The notes beneath the pieces are model-generated. The model had not been told where the DNA came from. It did not search any database and worked only from the letters and a program-made list of their open reading frames with translations. From Allobaculum mucilyticum (GTDB lineage: Bacteria > Bacillota_I > Bacilli_A > Erysipelotrichales > Erysipelotrichaceae), in the NCBI RefSeq assembly GCF_022701195.1, contig NZ_CP078089.1, positions 2,666,001 through 2,730,000 of the forward strand: a stretch of 64,000 bases of DNA. The letters are read 5' to 3'. This document shows, piece after piece, positions 1 through 10,600 of the stretch. Every line of letters starts with the position of its first letter. Within the stretch, counting starts at the first letter, position 1. Position numbers and translations under genes: made by a program.

Positions 1-1
1 G

Positions 2-3000
2 GCTGCTCATACACTGGGCTCAGCAATCCCCGAAGGCATCGATTCAACGAACTTTACCGTAACGGTCAAAGCCAGTACGCCAGATGGAAACGGCAACTGG
101 GGCTACAGCGGTCTGTATCTCTTTAAAGATCAGGACAACTACGTTTCTGTAGAGAAGAAGAGCCGTGCAGATTCCAGCAACCAGTCTGAGCGTATGGCAA
201 TGGTTCGCGAAGTCAGCCAGCATGCTGCAGAAACCTGGAATGGCGGAACTGAAGGCGCTGGAGAAAACATGAACACCGCTGCAGATGTCTGGTATCGCCT
301 GGTTAAATCCGGCAATGCAGTTGAAGGCTATTACTCCAAAGACGGAGAAACCTTCAACAAGATCGGCAATGTCGACGGCGCATTCCTTGGTACCGAATTC
401 CAGATTGCGATTGCAGCCGGATCGAATGCCGTTTCTCCTGTACCAAATGCAACATTCTCTGAACTGACCTTTACCAGCGGCGATACACAGAAAACCGTTG
501 CCCTTACCCAGGAAGCTTCACTTTCTGCACTGACTTCTGCGGCCTGCGCGCTCAACGGCAGCACACTTTCTGTTACAGCAGAAGGCAAAGCAGATGGTGC
601 TGAACTTGCAGTAATCTGGGAAAAAGCAGACAGCGCAGACGGCGAATGGACACCTGCAGATTCTCTGAACGGAATATCTCCGGCTGTTGGCAAATCGCTG
701 GCTGGCAAATCCATCCGTTCAAAGGTCTACCAGAAAAAAGGGAACCTTCTTTCTGAACCGGTTACAACCAATGTGATTCAGATCGAAGCGGATAATACAG
801 TTACGATCGATAACGCTGCCTCTTCTGTAAAAGCCGGCGAATCTGCGGACTTTACAGCAAGCGGCACAGATAAAAACGCGAAGATCGCCTGGAGTGTATC
901 CGATGCCTTTACCGGACAGGCTACTGCAGCTGCAACGATCGACAGCACAACCGGCAAGCTGACCGGCGTTTCCGGAGGACTGGTTCTCGTTACTGCAACT
1001 GCAGGCAATGCCAGCGCAAGTACGCTTGTTCGCATTGAAGAAACCAGCTATGGCCTGGCAGACGGTGTGACCGTTGCCCATAAAGCAGCTGGTGACAGTG
1101 CAGGATCCGGCATCATGATCAGCAACGGAAGTCTGGGTCTGGCCCACTGGCATCAGGGACTGTATCAGGATCAGACACCGGCTCATACCGTTGTCTTTGA
1201 TATGCCTGAAGGAGTTAATGCAACTGACTTTACTGCCACAGTCAAAGCTGTTGCACCTGACGGCTCCGGCAACTGGGGAGCAAGCGGACTGTATCTGTTC
1301 AGAGATGCCGATAACTATGTATCTGTCGAGAGGAAGAGCCGCGCAAATGCGAGCAACTCCGACGAAAAAATGGCTCTTGTCCGTGAAGAAAGCCAGAGAG
1401 CGAATGAGTACTGGGAAAGCGGTCAGCCAAGCCATGCACATACAGATACGATCTGGTATCGCCTGACTCGAAAAGACAACAAGATTACTGCGTTCTACAG
1501 TACAGACGGTTCTGAGTTCAAAGAAATCAACTCAACGCCAGATAATATGAATGCTTCATACCTTGGCGAAGAGATGACGCTTGCTCTGGCGACATGCACC
1601 AGCAATAACGGTACCGGTCACCCGATAACGACGTTCAGCGATCTTTCTGTCACCAGCAATGGCCAGACATATAACATCGATCTGACAAAAGAACTCACAC
1701 TTGCTGCACCGACCAATGCAGCCCTGGTTAAGGATGAAGCGACACAGACTCTGACAGCATCTGCACAGAGTGCTACTGCCGATGCAGTTGTGTCTTACGT
1801 CTGGCAGAGCGCTGAGAGCGAAGATGGCCCATGGACTGTTGAAACTGGCATGCACGGAGATTCGGCTCAGTACGATCAGAAGCTGAATGGAAAATTCGTT
1901 CGCGTTCTTGCATATTCAACAAAGAATGGTGCAGTCAGCGCCGCAGCTGAATCCAACGCAATTGAAATTACAGGAGCTTCTGAGATCGAAAACCCGGCTG
2001 CTGTAAAAGACAGCAGTGAAACGCGCCTGGCAAAAGCGCAGTACAAGATCGCAGGTGCTGATACGTTTACAGATCTTGATCTGAATCAGCGGTACTGGTT
2101 CTATGCGGCTACAGAAGAGCAGGATACAGTTTCCTATGACTTTGCAGCGATGGATCCGGATGCCACAGTCACAGTGAACCGCAACAACAAGCCAGTGGCT
2201 GCTAAAGCAGATGATGTGAAGCTGTATGCAGGCTTCAACCTCTTTGAAGTCTTTGTGACAGCCAAAGATGGAACGATCCGTGAATACCGTCTGCAGATTT
2301 TCCGCAGCGGAAATGGAGATACGAGCCTGAAGACACTGAAAGTCAATGGCACAGCCGTCGATATTCCGGAAAACGGAAAAGTTCGCGTTGATATGACTGC
2401 CCAGGCAACGAATGCAGTCATCGAAGCTGAGGCAACCTCTAGCCGCAGCACGATCGAGTACTACATGGACGGCAAGAAACTCGACAATCCGGCGATCGCA
2501 CTCAAAGACGGTCCGAATAAAGTCATCGTAGTCTGCCACAGCGAAGCTCTGCAGATGCCTTCTTATACAGAAGTCAACGTCTACAAACCGGCAAGTGCAG
2601 ACTGCTCTCTGAGCAAAGTCGACTTTGGATCTAATGTCGAGCTGAGTGAAGACTTTGAAGATGCAGTAGAAAGCTATACTGGATCTCATTACGGTCTGCT
2701 GATTCCATTTGCATTCACTGCCTCCAACCCGGAATCCACGATTGAAGTATCCAAAGGCGATACTCTGATTAAGAGCGGAACCGGAAGCGTCACCTGGAAT
2801 ACAAACGGCAGCAGCGATGCTTCCACGACTCTTAAGGTCAAAGTGACCAGTCCGGACAAATCTGCCACAAAGACTTACACCTTTGAACTGACTCCGGCTG
2901 ACGGCGTCTATGCATCCGATCTGCCATGGACCAAGGCAGAATCAGGCTGGGAAAACCATCCGCCAAAACGCGATGCCAGTGTTGAAGGCAACACTCTTAC

Positions 3001-4351
3001 ACTCTTTGACGGCACCCAGAATGTGACCTTTGCTAAAGGTATCGGAACGCATTCTGCAGCCAGCGGCGATGTTGATATTGACATTGACCTGAGCGGCAAA
3101 CAGCAGTTTGACCACTTCTACTCCAAAGTCGGTCTGGATAAAGAAGCGACTTCGGCCAGCCCGAAAGTCAAATTCACTGTTCTGGCAGATGGTGTTGAAC
3201 TGGCTTCTGTTGACAACCAGACCCGTGAAATGAAGTACGGCGAAATTGACGTCGATATTCCGGCTGGCACACAGACTCTTACTCTGCGTGTAACCAACAA
3301 GGCGTCAGACAACTCCAACTCGCATGCAGACTGGGCGGAAGCCAAACTTTCGAAGAAAGCCGAAACGCCGCTCCATCTGACTGCAGAAATTGACCCATCC
3401 GGAGCAGGAACCGGCACTCTTTCAGTTCCAGACGGTGATCTGGCAGAAGGTCAGTGGGTTACCGTAAAAGCTGAAGCAGCAGAAGACTCCCGTTTCGTTC
3501 ACTGGGTCAAAGCGGATGGCACTGAACTGAGTACCGATGCGGAATATACCTATCAGATTTCGGCAGAGACAGCTTCGATCAAAGCCCTGTTCGAACGGAC
3601 AGACGGCAAACTTGGAGCACCAACCGGTCTGAAAGCCGAAGCATTCCGCCAGGGCGGTGTACTTGGAGCAGAGATCAGCTGGAACGCGGTCGATCAGGCA
3701 AACGGCTATACGATTACGCTCACAGATCCAAAGGAAAACGAATACCCGATGCCTGGAACGGAGACCTCTTTCAGAACCAGTCTGGCTCAGAAGGGAACCT
3801 GGACAGTATCTGTTGTCGCAAAAGGCAGCGAAGATGACGGATCGCTTGACAGTACTCCGGCTCAGATCGAGATCAAAGTCATCGGCGTCGCCTTTGATAC
3901 ACAGATCGACGGAGAAGACAGAACGGAGACCCTCTACATTTCCGGATCTTCCATCGATGAACCGACTGCTCCGACTCGTGATGGCTTCACGTTCGGCGGC
4001 TGGTACAAAGAAGCTGGATGCACAAATGCATTTAACTTCGCATCTGAGAAACCGGCAGCTGACACAGTTCTGTATGCCAAGTGGACCAAAGATGAAGAGC
4101 CGGAACCAGAACTGAACTGGTATCTGCTCGATCAGGCGATCGAAAAAGGCAATCAGATCAACGGCAAGCTTGCTTCTTATAAAGATGCTGGCAAGAAGGC
4201 CTTTACCGATACGCTGGCTTCCGCAAAAGCGCTGAAGACAGCCAAGACAGTTTCTCAGGATCAGATTGATGCGATGGCAAAAGATCTGGCATTCAAAGAA
4301 CTGGCTCTGCGTCTTGAACCTAATAAAGATCTGCTGAACATTCTGAAGTAA
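2..4351 (+). CDS. Large extracellular multidomain carbohydrate-binding protein (5' truncated)
   Basis: The reading frame is open from base 2, so the start and any signal peptide or catalytic domain lie upstream; about 1449 residues are visible. Visible order: a concanavalin-like module followed by an Ig-like segment (about 1-260), a BIG2-like domain (262-345), a second copy of the same module pair (350-660), cadherin-like beta-sandwich segments (690-960), an NPCBM-type carbohydrate-binding domain with the KGIGTH signature (967-1120), a divergent InlB repeat (1123-1200), an FN3-like domain (1203-1296), an InlB/Flg_new repeat with GGWYKE (1297-1367) and a FIVAR-like helical tail. The C-terminus has no LPXTG motif or membrane anchor, so the protein is probably secreted or held by binding modules. 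NPCBM and FIVAR domains are typical of mucin- and host-glycan-degrading glycosidases. The enzyme class cannot be read here because the catalytic part is missing. Confidence 0.85.
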   Translation, partial: AAHTLGSAIPEGIDSTNFTVTVKASTPDGNGNWGYSGLYLFKDQDNYVSVEKKSRADSSNQSERMAMVREVSQHAAETWNGGTEGAGENMNTAADVWYRLVKSGNAVEGYYSKDGETFNKIGNVDGAFLGTEFQIAIAAGSNAVSPVPNATFSELTFTSGDTQKTVALTQEASLSALTSAACALNGSTLSVTAEGKADGAELAVIWEKADSADGEWTPADSLNGISPAVGKSLAGKSIRSKVYQKKGNLLSEPVTTNVIQIEADNTVTIDNAASSVKAGESADFTASGTDKNAKIAWSVSDAFTGQATAAATIDSTTGKLTGVSGGLVLVTATAGNASASTLVRIEETSYGLADGVTVAHKAAGDSAGSGIMISNGSLGLAHWHQGLYQDQTPAHTVVFDMPEGVNATDFTATVKAVAPDGSGNWGASGLYLFRDADNYVSVERKSRANASNSDEKMALVREESQRANEYWESGQPSHAHTDTIWYRLTRKDNKITAFYSTDGSEFKEINSTPDNMNASYLGEEMTLALATCTSNNGTGHPITTFSDLSVTSNGQTYNIDLTKELTLAAPTNAALVKDEATQTLTASAQSATADAVVSYVWQSAESEDGPWTVETGMHGDSAQYDQKLNGKFVRVLAYSTKNGAVSAAAESNAIEITGASEIENPAAVKDSSETRLAKAQYKIAGADTFTDLDLNQRYWFYAATEEQDTVSYDFAAMDPDATVTVNRNNKPVAAKADDVKLYAGFNLFEVFVTAKDGTIREYRLQIFRSGNGDTSLKTLKVNGTAVDIPENGKVRVDMTAQATNAVIEAEATSSRSTIEYYMDGKKLDNPAIALKDGPNKVIVVCHSEALQMPSYTEVNVYKPASADCSLSKVDFGSNVELSEDFEDAVESYTGSHYGLLIPFAFTASNPESTIEVSKGDTLIKSGTGSVTWNTNGSSDASTTLKVKVTSPDKSATKTYTFELTPADGVYASDLPWTKAESGWENHPPKRDASVEGNTLTLFDGTQNVTFAKGIGTHSAASGDVDIDIDLSGKQQFDHFYSKVGLDKEATSASPKVKFTVLADGVELASVDNQTREMKYGEIDVDIPAGTQTLTLRVTNKASDNSNSHADWAEAKLSKKAETPLHLTAEIDPSGAGTGTLSVPDGDLAEGQWVTVKAEAAEDSRFVHWVKADGTELSTDAEYTYQISAETASIKALFERTDGKLGAPTGLKAEAFRQGGVLGAEISWNAVDQANGYTITLTDPKENEYPMPGTETSFRTSLAQKGTWTVSVVAKGSEDDGSLDSTPAQIEIKVIGVAFDTQIDGEDRTETLYISGSSIDEPTAPTRDGFTFGGWYKEAGCTNAFNFASEKPAADTVLYAKWTKDEEPEPELNWYLLDQAIEKGNQINGKLASYKDAGKKAFTDTLASAKALKTAKTVSQDQIDAMAKDLAFKELALRLEPNKDLLNILK

Positions 4352-4470
4352 GCTTCTGCAGAATTAAGAAGCTTCTTCAAAAAGCAGTTCATCATCTTTA
4401 CTTTCCTGATCCGGATGAATGGTCCCTACCGGAAAACCATTCAGATGAATTCCGGATGAACAGAAATACA

Positions 4471-4521
4471 GCGGCTGTCTGTCCGTACAGAACAATCTGT
4501 ACAGGCAGGCAGCTGCTTTTC
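4471..4521 (+). terminator. Long imperfect terminator hairpin
   Basis: A 21-bp stem (4471-4491 with 4496-4516) with three G-U pairs and one mismatch closes on the loop ACAA and is followed by TTTTC. It lies 120 bases after the stop of the large surface protein. The rest of the 435-base gap before the next gene shows no coding signal; the next gene's ribosome-binding site is at its end. Confidence 0.65.
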
Positions 4522-4786
4522 TTTGGAGTGATCGATATGAGATGAACTGGAAGCAGGCAGAGCAGAAGGAGTGAAGAGATCTTCAAAGGATGTCAGCAGA
4601 AAGGAACAGAAACTGTACAAAATGGAAAATGAATCCGCACTTTGCAGAAAATAATCCATAATGAAAAAAAGTCACCTGATTTTCCAGCTGCACGAGAAGT
4701 GATGAAATACACAGGCGAATGCAGTTCAGATCAGCAGCAGGAAGCATAAAAGGCGAAACATCATACGAGGAGAAAAGAGAGAAGAA

Positions 4787-7531
4787 ATGATGAAACAGAG
4801 AAAATGGCTGGCTGCACTGACAATTCTGTCTCTGGCTGTTTCCGGCTGTGCCTCCGTCTCCTCATCAGATTCAGGAGCGAAAACGGCACAGGCAGTTGTG
4901 CGGGTAATGGATACAGATGAGACGAAAGAACTGCAGGCAGAGGTAATGGATCTGGCTAAAGCAGGAGATCTGAAAGGTGCAGCGACGATGCTGCTGGACG
5001 AAACAGGAAAAGGTCATGATGCCTGGGCTGCAAGATCGCTTGACGCACTGCTTGGTCTGTCTTCTAAGTCGATTACGCTTGAATGGCTGCCGGAAAGCTC
5101 GATGGATATCGATGAAGGCGACAAAGAATGGCAGATTGCCGACACAGATCCAGAAGACCATCTGGCTCTGCTTTGCAGCGATGACGCACTGACGCTTGTC
5201 GATTATGAGCAGCAGAAGATTCTGTGGACGACTGATGACGACAGTGCTGGTCTTGATGGAGAAATTCTTGCGGCTGTTCTTTCCGGCAAAAACGGAGCAG
5301 ATGTACTGACAGATTCTGAGCTTCTGCATACAGAAGATGGAAAAACATTCAAATCCGCCGCAGATCTGAAGGGCAAAACACCGGAAATCATCCCGGTACA
5401 GAAAGAAGCAGACCATATCCTGGCATTCCTGCTTGATGAGAATGAAATTGCGATCTGGAATAGCGAAGATCAGAAGCTGCAGACCTGTCCCGTCCCGGCA
5501 GATACGGAAGCCAAAATGCTTGTTGTGAACGAACATGGAAAACAGGTCGCTCTGCTTGGAGAGAAGGATGGAAAACAGAGAGCCTGGATTGAAAAAGACG
5601 GAGCATTCTCTGTCGTAAATGATTCACTCGATGCCCGGGCAGCTGCATGGCTCGATAATGGCGATCTTGCGGTTCTCGCCTTTGATGAGATGAAGCCAGA
5701 ACCTGCCCAGGAGGACAGCCAGACCTCAGAAGACGTCGAGGATATGGATATCCATATCCTGATGGGTGAAGAGACGGCCGATGAAGCAAGCGATGCCCTG
5801 GCTTCTGTTCATATTTATAAAGATGGCAAAGAGCAGGCAAAATCGGAATCGCTGTTCTATTCCTCGGATGGCAAACCCTTCCTTTGTGAAGGTGCAAGAA
5901 ATGGTACAGAGGTTCTCTTTGCCGGATCCGGAAATGTATTGCAGATTCTGGATCGAAATGACCTGCATGTTGAAGAGCAGGAACCGTTCGGACGGGAAAT
6001 CGAAGAAATACACAGCATATCGCAGAGCGGGGAGTTCTGGTTTGATGATCCGGAAACTGGTCCGATCCTGCTCAGTACGGACATGATCATTGCAGAAAAA
6101 ATCATCCCTGCTCCATATGACGCAGGACAGAACGTTTTCCTGGATGATTCGCATGTGCTCAATCTCTGGAACAGCGATACCGGCGTAAAACTGTCTGTTC
6201 TTGCTTCGCAGATGAAGACAGCTGGTCAGTCAGACTGGATCTGCTCTAAGACCGCCTTCTCTTCCGAAGAAAATCCGGAGTACCTGGCTTCACTGTATGT
6301 CCGGTATGAAGGTGAAGGCAGAACTCCGGTATACCGGCTGTGCGTGACAGACTGCAGCACACTGGAGACAGTCTTTGATGAAGATCTTTCCGGACAGTCC
6401 TCCTCATCGCTCAAAGACTTCTACGATGATCTGAGCAGCTCAGCGCCTTCTGCGGGCATCCAGCCGGAGTACGTATTTGTGAAGGATGGCCAGAAGGCAG
6501 AGATCATTTACAGTACGCCAGAGAGCCGTCTGGTACGCGTGAATCTGAATGATGGCAGCAGGCAGGAAATTGAACTGCCTGCTGCCCGTTCCGTTCAGGC
6601 AATCCATCTTTCAGATTCAGGAGAATATGCTGCGATTCAGGAATATGAGAAGGACTGGATTGGACAGCTGAACTGGGAGAAGAAAGAACTGGAAACAGCC
6701 GCAGAACTGCCTTCTGATCTTATGCCGACAGTGTTCTCAATCAGCCCGGATGACAGCACTCTGGCGGTTGACGGATACGATGATGTCTCTTTGATCAATC
6801 TCAAAACCGGAGAGATTTCACAGGTTTCGTTGCCGGAATCCGATCTGGGATTCTATGTTAATGAGCTGGAATGGAACGAAGACGGATCACGGCTGATGGC
6901 TGCTGACTACCTTAATGGAGAAATTCTGATGATTGATCCGGCGAAGAAATCCATTGTGCAGGATCTTTCGCTGAGTGATCTTGATCCTTCTCTGGATGAA
7001 AGTGCCAGCTGCAATGAGATCAGTCTGGCAGCCGATGGCCAGATCGTTGCAGCGATTTACTACCCGGAAGAAGACGTAAACGTCCGCCTGCTTCTGATTG
7101 ATGGAAACAAGGGTGAACTGCTGTCTTCACTCGATTATTCTGCAGACCAGTTCAAGGTCAATGATCCTGGCATCCACAGCATTGATCTGCTCTTCTCGCC
7201 GGACAAAGACCGCTTCCTGCTGGTAAGTCCGGTGTACGCGAGCTCGGGTTCAGTCCGCTATATTCCGACAAGCGCGGTCGGCTCGATTCGGAACGGCACG
7301 ATTTCGATTGACCGTTTAGTGCCGTCCATCATCAAAAATGTCGACTGGTCAGCGAATGAACTGTATGGCTTCCGCAAGGATTTGATCGTTTCTGCACCGC
7401 TGTTAAGTACAGAAGAGATCATTGAACAGGCCAGAGCATGGCTGGATGCTAATCCAGAAGAAACGTCCGGGCAGTCAGCTGAAACACAGTCAGAAGCAGA
7501 GAATACAGATACAGAAACAGAAAAAGACTGA
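4787..7531 (+). CDS. Lipoprotein with beta-propeller-like body
   Basis: 914 residues. The N-terminus is a lipoprotein signal (basic MMKQRK, hydrophobic core, lipobox LAVSGC with the modified Cys near residue 21), so it is predicted to sit on the outer face of the membrane. The body has repeated WD40/propeller-like blades such as LEWNEDGSRLMAADYLNGEI and FSISPDDSTLAVDGYDDVSL. The tail is acidic and Gln/Glu/Thr-rich. The start ATG-ATG follows GAGGAG. It is followed after 150 bases by a TIR-transmembrane protein that also ends in a propeller-like region, so the two may work together at the membrane. No catalytic motif was recognised; a sensor or scaffold role is inference. Confidence 0.75.
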   Translation: MMKQRKWLAALTILSLAVSGCASVSSSDSGAKTAQAVVRVMDTDETKELQAEVMDLAKAGDLKGAATMLLDETGKGHDAWAARSLDALLGLSSKSITLEWLPESSMDIDEGDKEWQIADTDPEDHLALLCSDDALTLVDYEQQKILWTTDDDSAGLDGEILAAVLSGKNGADVLTDSELLHTEDGKTFKSAADLKGKTPEIIPVQKEADHILAFLLDENEIAIWNSEDQKLQTCPVPADTEAKMLVVNEHGKQVALLGEKDGKQRAWIEKDGAFSVVNDSLDARAAAWLDNGDLAVLAFDEMKPEPAQEDSQTSEDVEDMDIHILMGEETADEASDALASVHIYKDGKEQAKSESLFYSSDGKPFLCEGARNGTEVLFAGSGNVLQILDRNDLHVEEQEPFGREIEEIHSISQSGEFWFDDPETGPILLSTDMIIAEKIIPAPYDAGQNVFLDDSHVLNLWNSDTGVKLSVLASQMKTAGQSDWICSKTAFSSEENPEYLASLYVRYEGEGRTPVYRLCVTDCSTLETVFDEDLSGQSSSSLKDFYDDLSSSAPSAGIQPEYVFVKDGQKAEIIYSTPESRLVRVNLNDGSRQEIELPAARSVQAIHLSDSGEYAAIQEYEKDWIGQLNWEKKELETAAELPSDLMPTVFSISPDDSTLAVDGYDDVSLINLKTGEISQVSLPESDLGFYVNELEWNEDGSRLMAADYLNGEILMIDPAKKSIVQDLSLSDLDPSLDESASCNEISLAADGQIVAAIYYPEEDVNVRLLLIDGNKGELLSSLDYSADQFKVNDPGIHSIDLLFSPDKDRFLLVSPVYASSGSVRYIPTSAVGSIRNGTISIDRLVPSIIKNVDWSANELYGFRKDLIVSAPLLSTEEIIEQARAWLDANPEETSGQSAETQSEAENTDTETEKD

Positions 7532-7545
7532 AGCCTCTTAAACTG

Positions 7546-7579
7546 AAGTGCGCGGTTTAAACAATCGCGCCTTCTTTTT
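7546..7579 (+). terminator. Terminator after the propeller lipoprotein
   Basis: Stem GCGCG/CGCGC, extended past a bulge by AAG/CTT, followed by CTTTTTC. It may be partial, allowing read-through to the TIR gene 100 bases downstream. Confidence 0.55.
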
Positions 7580-7681
7580 CGCCGATTCCATCTCCTGTTT
7601 TTTAGGAAACGGAGAAAACGGACCGGTAGAACAGTCAAAAAAATAAAGATTAGAAGCACCTTCAGAAGAAAGGAGGAGCGT

Positions 7682-10600
7682 ATGAATACATCTGACAAGA
7701 ACAGACCGCCCGAGAACCAGAGCGGTCCATCGGATTATGAAAACAGACGAAAGCCATCCTATACCGCATTTATCAGCTACAGACACTGTCCGCTCGATAT
7801 GTATGCGGCAAAAATCGTTCAGCAGCAGCTCGAGCATTACACTATTCCGAAAAAACTGCGAATCTCTGATGAGCGGAAACACATCGATCATATTTTCCGC
7901 GATGAAGATGAACTATCGACTTCATCCGCACTCAGTGATTCGCTTATTCAGGCGCTGACAAAATCGGAGTATCTTCTTCTGATCTGCACACCCAGAACAA
8001 AGGAATCCAAATGGGTCGATCAGGAAATTGAAGAGTTTACCCGCATGCATGGGCGAGATCACATTATCGCGGTACTTGCTGAAGGCGAACCGGATGAGTC
8101 ATTCCCGGAAGCACTGACTATGGCTGAGGACCCGGATCATCCAGGTGAAAGAATCTATATTGAACCATTGGCTGCAGACATTCGCGGCGAGACCCGCGCC
8201 AAAATGAAAAAGAAGCTCAAAAAGGAGAGAATGCGGATTCTGTCCACGCTGATGGATGTTCCTTACGATGCACTCGTTCAGAGAGATCGAGAGTATCGAA
8301 ACCGGAAGTTCCTGCAGATTGGAACCGCAATCTTCGTCTGCCTGTGCTTCTTTACAACCTATATCCTGTATCAGAACATTCAGATCACGGATCTGTATCA
8401 GAAATCGGAGCGCACAAATGCGATCAAGAGTGCTCAGCTGGCTATGCAGGATATTCAGACAGGCGATGTTGATGCAGCACTGAACAATATTGTCGAAACC
8501 TCGTATGCCAAAGAACATCCGCTTCTGTCGGAACAGGAGTATGCGCTCTCTTCACTGCTTAACCTGTATACGTCTGGCATTTCGGCTTCCTACAGCCCAT
8601 ATCGAAAGCTGCCGGTAAACCAGAAGCAGATGAGATCTGTTTCGTATTCGCCTTCCGGTCATCTGGCAGCGTATGTGGACCGTTCCGACTCTGCGCAGTG
8701 CCGCGGTTACATTGCCAGCATGGAACAGGGAAAAGTCCTTTTTTCCTTTACGGCATGGGATCTTAATGATGAGTTCTATTACGGAAACGGTGCCCAGCAG
8801 GTCAATCAGGTGTTTCTCATCGACGATGAAACGGCGCTTGTTCTGGTTGATACAGTTCTTCTGAAAGTCGATATCCCCAGCCAGAGCGTAAGCGATACGC
8901 TTGTTCTGTTTTCAAGAAGTGAGAAGAAGAAAATCCTCTCAAGTGCGTATGCGGATGGTGCCTTCTGGGCTCTAGGTCCGGACTTCCTGCTCTCAGTAAA
9001 TGCGCAGGAAATGAAAATTCAGCGTACTGATCCGGTCAGCCTTTCAGAATATACGATTGTTCAGAGCGTAAAAGCAGAGAAGGATCGTTTTGCGGCTGTA
9101 ATCGAAGCGGATTCGATCAACCGTCAGAATACTGGAGAGCAGACTTCTGCAGCGATGTCACTGGAGAATCTGGAAATAGAAGAAGAGACTGGTTCTGCTG
9201 ATTCTGCTAATGCTTCGCCTATCATTCTGCTGGTTGCAGAAAGGCAGAGTAACCCGGTCGAGGTTTCTGTACAGGGGGAAGTGCCGGATCTGGAATGGTG
9301 TGACGAGGGACTTCTGATTCTCGAACGCCGTGAAGATGAAGATCTGGCAGCCAGAGTGCAATCCGATGCGCAGGCTTATGAGCAGGCAACATCTTTGAGA
9401 ATCTATGCCGATGAGACGCTAGGCGAACCATTTGCATCAAGTGCTCAGCTGTACAGCTTTGGAGACAACGCACTGACCATTCTGCCAACAGACCATGGTG
9501 AGATCGCAGCTATGCCCTGCTACAACCAGGTCATTCTTGCAAATCCAAAGACAAAAACCATAGTCGATTCGCCCCGCTTTAAAGGACCAGTCACGCAGGT
9601 TCTCGATATTGACAGTACGGAATCGTATGGCGTGCTGATCAACGGACAGGAATACGGCGTGGCATCGTATGAAGAGTATGCCGGCATGCCGGATCGTGTA
9701 ATGATTTCCTATCTGCTGCAGACAGATCTTGACCTGACGCATCTTACGTTCTGCCAGGAGAGTCAGGATCTTGTTGCCGAATACGTCGAAGACGAAGCAG
9801 CACAGGGCTTTATCACATTTAAAAACAGACTCAGTGCACCAGAAGAGATTTATCCGTTTGCGGAAGTCTCTTCGATCAGCGAAAGCACGATGCAGGATGG
9901 ATCATCAATCCTGCTCTGTACGGGTTCTGCAGATAAGATCCTCTCTTCGCTGACCGACACGCAGATCTGTGATCAGGCAATGGTGTTTGATGCGGATACG
10001 TTCGAGCTGATTGCGGTGCTGTCCATGAATAAAGTCCAGCAGGCCAATCCGGCGTTCTGTACTTCGGAATCTGTAGAAAGTACAGAAGAAGGAGACTGGC
10101 TGATCTGGTCGGATGGAGCAGATCTGATCCGCACACCGCTGACCAGCCCAGATGAAGAATCGAGCATGCATGAACCTCTTGATCTGAACGCATTTGAGTT
10201 CTTTGTCCCTTCACCGGATGGTAAGAAAGTTCTGCTGATTCAGGATACACAAGCCGAAATTATGCAGGATTCCCCTGATGACGGATTTGTTCTTACGCAG
10301 GATTTCGACCTTTCTGAACCTGTCCGTAATGCGCAATGGAGCAAGGATGGCCGGTATGTCACTCTGAACAGTCTGGAGAGCCTGGCAATCTGGGATACTC
10401 AGGAAGCAAATTTTGTCGAAATTGACGGGACAGAGACGATTTCTAAAGCCGGCTATGGCAAGCCAGGATTCCGGATGGGCAGTGAGCACAGCTGGATCGG
10501 ATTCTATCAGGACGGAAAAGGTTCGAATGATGAAACTGTTCTGAAGATCATTGATCTTGACCAGAGAAAAACGATCGCAGAAATTACAGCTGATGACCTG

